A stretch of 64,000 bases of DNA from positions 1,240,001 to 1,304,000 of the forward strand of contig NZ_SRMB01000001.1 in NCBI RefSeq assembly GCF_004745645.1, read 5' to 3'. The notes beneath the pieces are model-generated. The model searched no databases. It was not told the origin of the DNA and was given only the letters and a program-made list of their open reading frames with translations. Made by a program: the position numbers and the translations under genes. Positions 24,382 to 33,676 of this stretch are shown in pieces (the stretch's first letter is position 1; every line of letters starts with the position of its first letter). The DNA comes from Hymenobacter metallicola. Lineage in GTDB: Bacteria; Bacteroidota; Bacteroidia; Cytophagales; Hymenobacteraceae.

Positions 24382-26004
24382 TTATTTCATCTTTTCCACC
24401 CGAACCCGGTAGTGTTGAGGTAATCCGGCCGCGGTGGGCACGGCCGGAGCGTAGGACTGCAAGGTGGCCCGCCAGCCGTGGGCGGACCAGTACGCCTGCA
24501 GCCAGGGTACTATTTCCGGGGCTAGCCACCACTGCGCCTGCGGGCGGGCGGCCAGCCGGGTTAGCGCCGTTGGCCAGTGGCGCGTGCCGGTGAGCTGCTC
24601 GCGCAAGGGAGCCTGGGAAGGATCCAACGTGGGCCAGCCCGTAAGCGCCACCACGGAACCCGGGGCAAAGTGCAGCACCTGAAACGGCGACTGAGATTTA
24701 TAGGCGCTTTCCAACCCAGCCGCTACCAGTAGCTGCCCCTGTTGGGTCAGGGTCTGCAACGGAAGCAGCACCGCTAGGCCACGGGCCCGCTCCTGCCTCA
24801 AAACCTGCACCCGGTGGGTGGTTTTGAAGGCGTAGGCGAGCAGCAGTAAAATCAGCACCGCAAAAAAGGCGGGCGAAAAGCGCGGCAGCTGGCGCCTGGA
24901 ATCCTGGAATACGTAGGCCAGATTGCTCAGCAGCCAGAGCGAGCATATCGGCATGCCCAACCGCGGCGGCAACTTGAGAAGCCCCCCCAACCCAACCAGC
25001 AACCCCAGCACCGCCAGCTGGGCCAGCCAGAAGCGTTGGCGGTGCGGGTAACGCTGGCTCTGAGCCACGCGCAGCCAGAGCAGTACCTGCAGGAGCAGCA
25101 GGGCAAAATAATCCCGGACCAGCAAGCTGCCCAGAGTCGTCAGCTTGGCTGGCAGCACAGCTGGCAGGAAATAGTCGGGCTGCAAGCGGGTGCTGCGCGC
25201 AAACAGCGCCTGGTTGACCAAAGTAGAATCACCAAAGGCCCAGTGCCCCACCGCCGTTAGCCCCAGCTGGTCGGTAGTAGAGGTATGCGCGGTAGGCTGG
25301 TAGAGCTGGTAGTCGTTCAGGTTGGACTTAAGCACATCCAGGGTGCGGTAATTGGCCACCAGAGCACTGCTCGTCAGGGCCAGCACGCCGCTGCCCACCA
25401 CGACCAGCGCCAAAGCTCCCCCGGCCAGGGAAGCCCCGCGGCGGCCGGCCAGCCACATGGCCCCGGGAGCCGCCACCAGCAGCCCCAGCCCAGCGGCACT
25501 AGGGCGAATGAGTCCGGCCAATACCACAGCCAGCAGGGCGACGGCCAGGATACGGCGCCGCCCCAGGCGCTGGGCCGCCAGCAGCAGGGCACTGCCCGCC
25601 AGCAGCACCGGCACCCGCACGTAGCTAAACCACAACCCGTGCTCGAGCCAGGCCAAGGCGTAGAAGCCCAGCAGCACCAGCACCAGAAAACGAGCGGGCA
25701 ACCGGGTACGCAGTAGCTTGTCGAGCACGGCAAAGGCCAGCCCGGTAGCGGCGTAGAGCAGCCCGTAGAGCGTGAGTCCGTACCAGGGCAAGCCGGGCCA
25801 CTGTTGGTACAGCGCAGCCAGCAGAGGCGCCAGGCCGTGGAAGTAGAGGTGCAAGTCGGTAACCGGGGCGGCGGCCGTGCTGCCCTGCAGCAGCAGGGTA
25901 ATGCTCAGGTCGTCGTTGGTTTCGTAGTAGCAGCCCAGGCCCGCCGTGGCAGCCAGCAGCAGGGCCGGCAAGACGACAACGCGCAGAAATCGGGAACTGA
26001 GCAT
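24382..26004 (-). CDS. Polytopic membrane protein, unknown
   Basis: A 540-residue protein starting at ATG 26004, with about ten hydrophobic segments through residue 400 and a soluble C-terminal domain of about 120 residues. The first loop after the N-terminal helix contains YYETNDD, an acidic pair as in GT-C glycosyltransferases, but I cannot assign a family. It is divergent from the GT-C gene at 26145, whose product has the same general layout, so a glycosylation-related role is possible. Confidence 0.6.
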   Translation of the reverse strand: MLSSRFLRVVVLPALLLAATAGLGCYYETNDDLSITLLLQGSTAAAPVTDLHLYFHGLAPLLAALYQQWPGLPWYGLTLYGLLYAATGLAFAVLDKLLRTRLPARFLVLVLLGFYALAWLEHGLWFSYVRVPVLLAGSALLLAAQRLGRRRILAVALLAVVLAGLIRPSAAGLGLLVAAPGAMWLAGRRGASLAGGALALVVVGSGVLALTSSALVANYRTLDVLKSNLNDYQLYQPTAHTSTTDQLGLTAVGHWAFGDSTLVNQALFARSTRLQPDYFLPAVLPAKLTTLGSLLVRDYFALLLLQVLLWLRVAQSQRYPHRQRFWLAQLAVLGLLVGLGGLLKLPPRLGMPICSLWLLSNLAYVFQDSRRQLPRFSPAFFAVLILLLLAYAFKTTHRVQVLRQERARGLAVLLPLQTLTQQGQLLVAAGLESAYKSQSPFQVLHFAPGSVVALTGWPTLDPSQAPLREQLTGTRHWPTALTRLAARPQAQWWLAPEIVPWLQAYWSAHGWRATLQSYAPAVPTAAGLPQHYRVRVEKMK

Positions 26005-26144
26005 GGGGCAAAACGGGCGGGAACTGGTCAGGTGAAAAGACGACGGAGTAAAGATGAGCACGGAAAATGGTTTCTGCGCCGCGGGCGGCACTTACGCCGG
26101 GGGGTGCGGCGGGTAAGTGCCGCTAAATCGGTTGCTTTGCAGCC

Positions 26145-27785
26145 GTGAAGCCTCATTCCCCCCGCCTGCCCGACCTGACCCTGGTTTTTGTGGTGCTGCT
26201 CACGCTGGCCTACTTTTTCCTGACCCACGAAGGGCTGTATGACCTGGACGACTACTTCTACTCCCGCTATGCCCACCAGCTGGCCAGCGGGACGTTTCGG
26301 GTCGAGCCTGATCCGCAGGGGCTGCTGCACGACCCGCTCAAGGAAAGGTGGCTGATTTTTGGGCCCGTGGCGCTGCTCTATCGACTCTTCGGCATCACCA
26401 TCATTTCCACCACCCTCTGGCCCCTGCTGGCCACGCTGGGGTGCGCCCTAGTGCTCTGGATGACCTACCGGAAACGGGAGCCGGTGGTGGCCGCCGGGGC
26501 CATGCTGCTGCTGGGCCTCCATTATTTCACGCTTAATCTTACCAATTACCTGTACCCAGATAATATCTTGATGTTCTGGTGCTTGTGCTGCGGCGTGAGC
26601 TTACTACGGGGCCGGGAACAGCTACGCCGCCCAGTGCTTTGGGGAGTTGGATTTGCAGTCCTCAACTTTGCGGCCCTGCTGAGCAAGGAAACCATTGTTT
26701 ACTACCTGCCTTTCTACCTGGGCGTGTTGGCCCTGGATATGTTTCGGCGGCGCCACGGCCGGTTCTGGCTGGCTGCCGTCGGGGTCGGGGCTGCTTTGCT
26801 GGGCACCTACCTGGCGTTTTACCAGGTTTATACTGACGACGCGTTCTACCGCATTCACCTGATTGAGCACACCAACGAATTCTTAAAGGAAGGCAACTTC
26901 CTGGAGGGCAACCGGGCCGCGCTACTGGCCCGCCTCACGTACCAGCCCCTGGCCTTTTTGGTGGGGACGGGCCTGGGCGTGGCGTTGCTGCTGGCCCTGG
27001 CCGCCGCGCTGGGCCGCCGTCGTAGGCAGCACCCGGAGGCCGATTTCTGGCTGGCTCTGGCGGCGACGACCCTGGCTTTTTACTGGCTGGGTAGCACCTC
27101 ACTTACGCACTACAACCCCATTACCCTGATTCCGCGCATGACCACGCCCCTGCTGCCGCCCCTGTGCCTGGCGGCCGGCTTTGGGCTGCGGGCTTTTGTA
27201 CGGAGTCCCCGCCAGGGCTACTGGCTGGCGGCAGCGCTGCTGGCCTGCGCCGGGTGGCTGCACAACAGCATAAGCGTACTGTACGGGGGCCTGGCCCTCT
27301 ACTTTGCGGTGGCTACTTGGCTGGCTCGGCCAGTGGATTCAGCGGCCTGGCGAGTCCCGGGCACGGAAGGCTTTGCGGCCCTGGCCCTGCTGGCATTGGC
27401 GGCTATGCTGAGCATCCGGCCGGTGTATTTTATGCGCAAACCCAGCGTATCGGGCCACGCGGCCCAGCAGCAGGTGCTGGCGCAACACCTGCGGGCCCCG
27501 GCCCGGGGCGTGGTTTTCGTCGACGATTTTCTGATCGGCAACTACGACTTCTACTACGGCTACCAGGTGCCCCCCGGCCTGCAGTTCCGCCGCTATGCCG
27601 CCGCCGACTCCGTGCGGCGGCGGCCCGGAGAAAAGGCCTGGCTGCTGGTCAATGCCAGCACCCTGACCAACCCGGAGCTGACCCGCAAGCTGATCCGCTA
27701 CTCCCGGGCGGATGTGCTGGCCCGTTTTCCCCGGCGCCGGTTGGTCAAGCAGGTCGGCACCGTGCAGTTGTATGGCATTGACTAA
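26145..27785 (+). CDS. GT-C-type membrane glycosyltransferase (GT39/PMT-like)
   Basis: A 546-residue protein with about eleven membrane segments. The first outside loop has DLDDYFYSRYAHQLASG, matching the acidic catalytic motif of GT-C enzymes such as ArnT and PMT, which use polyprenyl-phosphate sugars on the outer face of the inner membrane. A soluble domain of about 100 residues ends the protein. The start is GTG 26145; a degenerate -7 box (TTGCTTTG) sits five bases before it. The substrate is unknown. Confidence 0.75.
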   Translation: MKPHSPRLPDLTLVFVVLLTLAYFFLTHEGLYDLDDYFYSRYAHQLASGTFRVEPDPQGLLHDPLKERWLIFGPVALLYRLFGITIISTTLWPLLATLGCALVLWMTYRKREPVVAAGAMLLLGLHYFTLNLTNYLYPDNILMFWCLCCGVSLLRGREQLRRPVLWGVGFAVLNFAALLSKETIVYYLPFYLGVLALDMFRRRHGRFWLAAVGVGAALLGTYLAFYQVYTDDAFYRIHLIEHTNEFLKEGNFLEGNRAALLARLTYQPLAFLVGTGLGVALLLALAAALGRRRRQHPEADFWLALAATTLAFYWLGSTSLTHYNPITLIPRMTTPLLPPLCLAAGFGLRAFVRSPRQGYWLAAALLACAGWLHNSISVLYGGLALYFAVATWLARPVDSAAWRVPGTEGFAALALLALAAMLSIRPVYFMRKPSVSGHAAQQQVLAQHLRAPARGVVFVDDFLIGNYDFYYGYQVPPGLQFRRYAAADSVRRRPGEKAWLLVNASTLTNPELTRKLIRYSRADVLARFPRRRLVKQVGTVQLYGID

Positions 27786-27809
27786 CCAGCCCTAGCAGTC
27801 GGGCGGGTG

Positions 27810-28766
27810 TTACTTCTTGCGCAGCCCGGCATACTGCCCCAGCACCCAATCGAGGGGCTGCACGGTCTGGGTTTCGGTAAGCAGCTGAAACAGGTCCCAG
27901 GCTTCGGAATAGTTGCCCCAGCGCACGGCCTGCCGTAGCTCCCAGCGCAGGCGCACGGCCAGGGCGGCTTGCTCGGCGGGCGTGCGGCACAGGACCTGGG
28001 CCTTGCGACACACCCGGATAGTGGAGGCCAGAAACGGGTCGTTGGGCCGGTAGCCCCGCCGCGACATAGCCCTGGCGTGCAGCCGCTTACGGGTGGTTAC
28101 TTCATCAAGAAAATAAAACCGAAAGTCGCGGGCGGCGCGCACCCAGAAGTCGAAGTCCTCGTAGGCCAGCGTTTCGTCGTAGCCACCCAGCTGTTCGAGC
28201 GTCGCGCGCCGCATCATCATGGTAGGCGTGCTGATAAAGTAGCGGCGCAGCACCTCGGCAAAGACAAAGCCCGAGGCCGGCCGCGGGTGTAGCTGCCCGC
28301 CGGCCTGGCGGCGGTAATGGTAGCGCACGTGGGCCGAGGCTTCATCAATCAGCTCGGCATCGGTGTATACCACGCCGTAGTCGGGTGGCAAGTGCTGGAA
28401 GCACGCTACCTGCCGGGCAACTCGCTCGGGAAGCAGGACGTCGTCGGTAGCAAAGTCAATGAAGAACTCGCCCCGGGCCTGGCGAAAAGCCTGGTTGAAG
28501 GCCCGGCAGTTGCCGATATTTTCGGGCAGGAAAATGGCTTGCCAGTGCGGGTGGGCCGCCGCATACTTCCGCAGAATATCCCGGCTGGCATCGGTGCTGG
28601 CATCATCCACCAGAATCACCTCCAGATTGGGGTAGGTCTGGGCCAGAAGGGAGTCCAGGGCCTCGGCCAGAAAAGGCGCGTGATTATAGCAAAGCGCCAC
28701 AACGGTAACCAGCGGCAGGGGTTCCTGAACAGACAATGACGACGTGATTGGGGAGGGTTCTTGCAT
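27810..28766 (-). CDS. Family 2 glycosyltransferase
   Basis: A 318-residue GT-A-fold enzyme. The nucleotide-sugar site includes VALCYNHAPFL, ILVDDASTDASRDIL and the DxD-like FATDD; ALAYEDFDFWVRAA is the likely acceptor/ED motif. It has no membrane segment and is cytoplasmic. It is the last gene of a minus-strand run acyltransferase, flippase, GT2, and its start is only 6 bp after the flippase stop, so the two are surely co-transcribed. Confidence 0.88.
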   Translation of the reverse strand: MQEPSPITSSLSVQEPLPLVTVVALCYNHAPFLAEALDSLLAQTYPNLEVILVDDASTDASRDILRKYAAAHPHWQAIFLPENIGNCRAFNQAFRQARGEFFIDFATDDVLLPERVARQVACFQHLPPDYGVVYTDAELIDEASAHVRYHYRRQAGGQLHPRPASGFVFAEVLRRYFISTPTMMMRRATLEQLGGYDETLAYEDFDFWVRAARDFRFYFLDEVTTRKRLHARAMSRRGYRPNDPFLASTIRVCRKAQVLCRTPAEQAALAVRLRWELRQAVRWGNYSEAWDLFQLLTETQTVQPLDWVLGQYAGLRKK

Positions 28767-28772
28767 GCTGAA

Positions 28773-30068
28773 TCAGCGCCAGTGAGGTCGGAAGTAGACG
28801 ATACAGCCCCCGAGCAAGATGCCGAAGCGGGCGGCGTGGGCCAGGGGCGCCCCCAGCAGTCCGTAGCGCGGGAGCAGCACGGCCAGCAGCAGGGCATACA
28901 GCACCGCCGAGCCGGCCTGCACGGCCACGTAGCGGCCCACGTGGGCTTTGGCCATCAGCAAAAACAGGAAGGTCCAGGTCAGGAACTTGGCCCAGTCGCC
29001 GAGAAACTGCGGGGCCAGCAGGCCGCGGGCGGCGGCAAACCGCGCGTCGAAGAGCACGGGCAGCAGCCAGTCGCGCAGGCCGTAGAGCAGCCCCAGACCC
29101 AGCGCCAGCCCGGGCGCCAGCACCAGCAGCACCGTGCGCACGTAGGTCCGCAGCGGCGCCGGCTGCCCGATTAAAGCGGCCAGGCGGGGGTAGTACACGC
29201 TGCCCATTACGGCGGAAAACACCATCGTGTAGTTGTCCGACAGCTTGGCCACGGCCTGCCACAACCCGGTTTGGCTCAGGTTGAAATACCGGATCAGCAC
29301 GTCGCGCAGCACAAAGTCCACGGCTTTGCTGAAGAGCAGTACACTCAGGGCCATCAGCAGAAACCGGCCCAGGTCGCGCACGGCCCCGCGGCTAATCTGG
29401 CCGCGCCAGGACGTGAGCAAGCCGTAGTGCCCACACAGCGCCAGGGTTGGCAGCAGCGTGAGCCCCTGGGCTAGCAGGTAGGCCAGCAGCACCTTTTCCA
29501 CGGCCAGCTCCCAATACAGCGCCGCGGCCACGCCCGCCACGCCGATGCCACTGAGAATGGTGGTCAGCCAGACGTAGGCCCGCAGCCGGCCCGCCGCCAG
29601 CAGCACGGCCACCCAGAACGTGTTGAGCGTGAGCAGCACAATGCCCAGGGCAAACAAGCCCACCCACAACCAGGACGGACGAAACACGCCTACCAGAGCC
29701 TGCTGCCCCGTAAACAGCACCAGCGTGCCCAGCAGCAGGGCCAGGCCATTGAGCAGCAGCCCCGCGCCTACCCACACCCGGTAACGCCCCGAGCCCGGCC
29801 GCAGCGGCGCCAGGTATTTGACAATGCCCACGTGCACCCCGTCGTTGGGCAGGGTGGTAAACAGGGCCATCAGGTTTTGGAAGTGCGCCAGCAGCGTAAG
29901 GCCGCCCGGGCCGCCGTACACGGCCAGCAGCTTGTTGAGCAGCAAAGCCCCGGCCGTGCGGGCTCCCACGGCCAGCCCCGAGCTGAAGGCTCCCCGCAGG
30001 AAACGACTGATGCCGCCGGCCACGGGCAGGGAAGAAGAAGACGTATCGGCGGAGTCGGCGGGCTGCAT
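28773..30068 (-). CDS. Wzx-type polysaccharide flippase (O-antigen translocase)
   Basis: A 431-residue integral membrane protein with about twelve helices of the MATE/MVF-type flippase fold. The N-terminal LLLNKLLAVYGGPGGL and VGIVKYLAP segments resemble WzxE/RfbX O-antigen translocases, which move undecaprenyl-linked glycans across the inner membrane. ATG 30068 is the start; the in-frame TTG at 30077 overlaps the -7 box. It is followed by a GT2 gene and preceded by a FemAB-like gene. Confidence 0.82.
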   Translation of the reverse strand: MQPADSADTSSSSLPVAGGISRFLRGAFSSGLAVGARTAGALLLNKLLAVYGGPGGLTLLAHFQNLMALFTTLPNDGVHVGIVKYLAPLRPGSGRYRVWVGAGLLLNGLALLLGTLVLFTGQQALVGVFRPSWLWVGLFALGIVLLTLNTFWVAVLLAAGRLRAYVWLTTILSGIGVAGVAAALYWELAVEKVLLAYLLAQGLTLLPTLALCGHYGLLTSWRGQISRGAVRDLGRFLLMALSVLLFSKAVDFVLRDVLIRYFNLSQTGLWQAVAKLSDNYTMVFSAVMGSVYYPRLAALIGQPAPLRTYVRTVLLVLAPGLALGLGLLYGLRDWLLPVLFDARFAAARGLLAPQFLGDWAKFLTWTFLFLLMAKAHVGRYVAVQAGSAVLYALLLAVLLPRYGLLGAPLAHAARFGILLGGCIVYFRPHWR

Positions 30069-30074
30069 GAACCA

Positions 30075-30082
30075 CAAAAGTA
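30075..30082 (-). promoter_or_regulatory. -7 box immediately before the flippase start
   Basis: The minus strand reads TACTTTTG, six bases from ATG 30068. A transcript from it would start at or beside the ATG (leaderless or nearly so). Confidence 0.5.
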
Positions 30083-30142
30083 GCGGATGTTCCGGCGTGG
30101 ACCCGTACCCAAGCTGCGCGGGTGGCTTGCTCCAGCCGGGCG

Positions 30143-31144
30143 CTACTTCTCGAACGTGAGCTTGAGGCTGGGCACGCCGCCCAGATGGCGCTTAAACTGC
30201 AGCAACGACTGGTTCAGGCCCTCGGGCAGCGTCGAGGTGCCCAGGTCGAGCAGGGCCTGTCCGTTGGCCCGGCCAAAGGCGTGCAGGCCTTCGTTGAGCA
30301 GCACGACCGGGCTAAACGTATTGAAAGCCAGCGGGCTGGCCGGGTAGAAGTTATACAACACCCGGCTGCTGACCCGAATAGCAATGGTCAGGGCCGCCCA
30401 TTCGCCGGCCGGCGTACGCACCGAGAACAGAAAGTGGTCCTGCGGAAACTGCTGAAACAGCTCCTGCAGGCGCTCCAGACTCATAGACAGCGTCTGGCCC
30501 TTCTCCTGGCGGCAGCGGCTCAGAAACTCGTAGGCCAGGGGCAAATACAGGGGCGTTTCCTGCTCGAAGACGAAGCCCTGCTGCCGGCACTTGCGCAGCC
30601 GCCGCCGCTCGGAGGGGTGGAGCCGGGCCCGAAAGTCAGTATCCAGGGGCAGGTGGTTGTTGATTTCGGCCAGCGTGACGGCGTAGCCCAGCTGCTGCAG
30701 GACCTGGGTGAGCCGGGCGCTGCCCGCCGGGTCGTAGGCAAAGGGGTAGCTGCGCAGCCGCAGCCGGGGCCAGCCCCGCGCCGCTAGCTCCCGCTCCGCC
30801 AGTTGCAACAAGGCCCGTAGCACGGCTGCGGGCAGGTCGTGGGTAAGCTGTACCCCGCCGAACGGAGCCTGCCCCGGGCTTAGCGCCACGTGGGCTTCGG
30901 CCTCGGCTACTACGTGCAGCTGGGCCACGGTGCGCTGACGGCGCTGGTCTTCGAGGTAAAAGGAAAAAAGCTGCCCACTATGGCGCTGCAGGCGCAGGTG
31001 GCGGGGCGTCAGGTACAAAAATGACTCGAACGCCAGGGGCAGCGTGGGCGGAGCCGCCCCACCAGCCGGTTCTGCGTGCAGCCGCACCACGTACTGGTCA
31101 CCTTGCTCGGGCAGGGGCAGCAAACAAGAGGAAGCAGCAGGCAT
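30143..31144 (-). CDS. FemAB/GNAT-like acyltransferase
   Basis: A 333-residue cytoplasmic protein. Two GNAT-like halves can be seen, the second with LHPSERRRLRKCRQQGF, then FSVRTPAGEWAALTIAIRV and LLDLGTSTLPEGLNQSLLQFKRHLG. This pattern is like BioF2/FemAB acetyltransferases found in exopolysaccharide clusters. The donor and acceptor are unknown. ATG 31144 is the start, 38 bases after a near-consensus -7 box. It is the first gene of the acyltransferase-flippase-GT2 run. Confidence 0.7.
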   Translation of the reverse strand: MPAASSCLLPLPEQGDQYVVRLHAEPAGGAAPPTLPLAFESFLYLTPRHLRLQRHSGQLFSFYLEDQRRQRTVAQLHVVAEAEAHVALSPGQAPFGGVQLTHDLPAAVLRALLQLAERELAARGWPRLRLRSYPFAYDPAGSARLTQVLQQLGYAVTLAEINNHLPLDTDFRARLHPSERRRLRKCRQQGFVFEQETPLYLPLAYEFLSRCRQEKGQTLSMSLERLQELFQQFPQDHFLFSVRTPAGEWAALTIAIRVSSRVLYNFYPASPLAFNTFSPVVLLNEGLHAFGRANGQALLDLGTSTLPEGLNQSLLQFKRHLGGVPSLKLTFEK

Positions 31145-31181
31145 GCAGAAAATAAAAAGGCGGTAAGCAGGGCCGGAAGGG

Positions 31182-31189
31182 CGAAAGTA
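31182..31189 (-). promoter_or_regulatory. Near-consensus -7 box of the acyltransferase operon
   Basis: The minus strand reads TACTTTCG, one base off TAnnTTTG, 38 bases before ATG 31144. Confidence 0.4.
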
Positions 31190-31233
31190 CAAGTAAAATC
31201 GGGGTGCAGCGGGCAAACGAGGCGGCCGTGTCG

Positions 31234-31241
31234 TATTTTTG
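31234..31241 (+). promoter_or_regulatory. -7 box of the EamA transporter gene
   Basis: TATTTTTG, an exact TAnnTTTG match, 45 bases before ATG 31287. It lies back to back with the divergent box at 31182-31189. Confidence 0.5.
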
Positions 31242-31286
31242 CGGCCCTTTTGCCGATTCCCACCATTTCATTTTGCCGCGTCCCGC

Positions 31287-32198
31287 ATGCTTGCTCTTTT
31301 ACTTTCAGTCCTGTTTTCGGTTACCATCGTTTTCATTTTCAAGTACTTTTCCCGTTTCGGCGTCGACACCTTCCAGGCCCTGATTGTCAATTACGGTACC
31401 TGCGTGGTCGTCGGCTGGCTGGCGTCGGGCATGCCCTCGTTGGCCCCGTTACGGGCGGGTGGCCCCTGGCTGGTGGCGGCGGTGGCCCTGGGCGGCCTCT
31501 TTATCGGCACGTTTTATCTGGTGGCCCTCACGGCCCAGCGCGTGGGCGTTAGTGCCGCGTCGGTGGCCAACAAGATGTCTTTGATTCTGCCCGTGCTCTT
31601 CAACCTGCTGGTGCTGCGCCTCTCCCAGCGGCCCTACACCTTCATCAACTACGCGGGCATGGCCCTGGCCCTGCTGGCTATTCTGCTCACGGCCCTGCCG
31701 CGCCGCTCGGCCACTGCCGAAGCGCCGGAGGCGGCTCCGGCGGCCGGCTGGTGGTTGCCCCTGCTGCTGTTCGTCTCCAGCGGCGCCGGCGACTCCCTGC
31801 TCAACTTTGCCAGCTCGACCCTGCTGCCCGACGCGGCCACCCGCACATTATTTCCCCTGGTCACGTTTGCCACGGCCGGCGCCATCGGGGGGCTGCTTAT
31901 GCTCAGCCGCCTGGCGAAGGGCGGGCAGCCGTTTGCCCTGAAAAACCTGCTGGCCGGTATCATTCTGGGTATTCCCAACTATTTCTCGATTTACTTCCTG
32001 ATAAAAGCTCTGGGCAACTTCGGCAACGACGGGGCCTTTGTGTACCCCGTTGCCAACGTAGCCACCATTCTGCTGGGCGCCGTTGGGGCGGGCTTCCTGT
32101 TCCGGGAGCAACTCGGGACCCGGGGCCGGTTCGGCCTGGCTACGGCCGTGGTGGCCCTGATGCTGATTTCCTACCAGGAAATTGTAGCGGCTTTCTAG
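31287..32198 (+). CDS. EamA/DMT-family transporter
   Basis: A 303-residue protein with about ten membrane helices in two EamA-like halves, separated by an Ala/Pro-rich loop near residue 145. It belongs to the drug/metabolite transporter superfamily, which exports amino acids, sugars or other metabolites. The substrate cannot be inferred. ATG 31287 is the start; upstream residues in the open frame overlap the promoter. Confidence 0.82.
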   Translation: MLALLLSVLFSVTIVFIFKYFSRFGVDTFQALIVNYGTCVVVGWLASGMPSLAPLRAGGPWLVAAVALGGLFIGTFYLVALTAQRVGVSAASVANKMSLILPVLFNLLVLRLSQRPYTFINYAGMALALLAILLTALPRRSATAEAPEAAPAAGWWLPLLLFVSSGAGDSLLNFASSTLLPDAATRTLFPLVTFATAGAIGGLLMLSRLAKGGQPFALKNLLAGIILGIPNYFSIYFLIKALGNFGNDGAFVYPVANVATILLGAVGAGFLFREQLGTRGRFGLATAVVALMLISYQEIVAAF

Positions 32199-32219
32199 CC
32201 TGCTCTTGCCCCCTAGTGC

Positions 32220-32259
32220 GTAAGCCCGCCGGATGCAATGCTTCGGCGGGCTTACTTTT
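32220..32259 (+). terminator. Terminator after the EamA gene
   Basis: GTAAGCCCGCCG and its exact complement form a 12-bp stem, followed by TTTTG. Confidence 0.8.
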
Positions 32260-32420
32260 GCTGGGTATTCTACCGCCTGTCATCCAGGCAGGGTCGAGTT
32301 CCTCCGATACGCTTCTTCATCAAAACTATCGGTTGTATGCCGTAGCTTGGCCGGCAGCCTGGGGGTTGCGCCCCTGCTAGCCGCCTTTACGTAGAAGCCC
32401 CGCGCCCCTATATTCCGCAC

Positions 32421-33623
32421 ATGACCGCCTTTACCCCTACCTCTTCGCCCGACTTGCCCCCCGTGCCCACCGTGGAGCCCGAGCCAGCGCCCCTGCACGC
32501 GGGCGTTTCCGATCGGGCCGCCACCCAGCAGGCCCGCGAGCAGCAGGTGGGCCAGCGGCCCGGCACGCTCACCATCCGGGAAGGCTCTCTGGTCCCGCGG
32601 CTGTTCCTGATTTCCTACAGCGACTCGTTTTTTCAGGAATCCGAATACCGCAATTACGACGACCTGCTGGCCTACTTTCAAGCCAACCCGCAGCTAAAGC
32701 ACTGGATAGACGTGCGCGGCTACAACGACCTGGGCCTGCTGCAGCGCCTGATGCAGGACTTCCGCATTCATGCCCTGCACATGGAGGACGTGCTGGGCGA
32801 CTACCAGCGGGCCAAAGTGGACGTGTTCGACGACAACCGCCTGTTTCTGGTGTCGCGCATGACCGACTTCACGTCCCTGCTGGAAATCGACGACGACCAG
32901 CTTTCCCTGGTTACGGGCCCCAACTTTGTCATCTCCTTTCAGGACGACTACGAAGACTGCCTCGACTCGGTACGCAACCGCCTGCGCTCGGGCTTCAGCC
33001 TGATTCGGCATAAGTCGCCGGTATACTTGGCCTACGCCCTGACCGACGTCGTGCTCGACCACTACTACCCCACCATGGCCGCCATCGGCGACTATATCGA
33101 GGTCCTGGAAGACCGGATTTTTAACGGGCGCCCCAACCGCCACCTGCTCAGCCGCATCCTGCAGATCAAGAAGGATATCGTGCGCTTTCGCCGCCTGGTG
33201 TACCCCGAGCGGGAGAAAATTGCCGAAATCCTGCGCATGCCCGACAACGTCGTGTCCGAGGAAATCAAGGTGTATTTCAAGGACTGCTACGACCACGCCA
33301 TTCAGGCCATGGACCTGGCCGAGAGCTACCGCGAATCTATCAGCAGCCTGATGGATCTGTTTCTCTCCGACCAGAGCAACCGCATGAACGAGGTAATGAA
33401 GGTGCTGACCATTATCAGCAGCATCTTTATTCCGCTGAGCTTCGTGGTGGGCCTCTACGGGATGAATTTTCAGCGCGAAAACCCCGACGGCACCGTCAAT
33501 CACCTGAACATGCCCGAACTCTACGAGCCCTGGGGCTACCCGGCCCTGCTGGGCTTACTGGCCCTGATTGTGTGCGGCCAATTGGTTTACTTTTACCGCA
33601 AAGGCTGGCTGACGAATAGATAG
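32421..33623 (+). CDS. corA: CorA-type magnesium/cobalt transporter
   Basis: A 400-residue CorA channel. A long cytoplasmic domain with coiled-coil helices precedes two C-terminal membrane helices. The first helix ends in the selectivity motif YGMNF (near residue 355), and the loop after it is acidic (ENPDG). An N-terminal extension of about 50 Pro/Glu-rich residues makes it longer than E. coli CorA (316). It probably imports Mg2+ as a pentamer. Confidence 0.93.
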   Translation: MTAFTPTSSPDLPPVPTVEPEPAPLHAGVSDRAATQQAREQQVGQRPGTLTIREGSLVPRLFLISYSDSFFQESEYRNYDDLLAYFQANPQLKHWIDVRGYNDLGLLQRLMQDFRIHALHMEDVLGDYQRAKVDVFDDNRLFLVSRMTDFTSLLEIDDDQLSLVTGPNFVISFQDDYEDCLDSVRNRLRSGFSLIRHKSPVYLAYALTDVVLDHYYPTMAAIGDYIEVLEDRIFNGRPNRHLLSRILQIKKDIVRFRRLVYPEREKIAEILRMPDNVVSEEIKVYFKDCYDHAIQAMDLAESYRESISSLMDLFLSDQSNRMNEVMKVLTIISSIFIPLSFVVGLYGMNFQRENPDGTVNHLNMPELYEPWGYPALLGLLALIVCGQLVYFYRKGWLTNR

Positions 33624-33676
33624 TTGTCCGTTGTTAAGTCGTGCCGGCGTTTGCGCTGACAACTAGCAACCAATAA

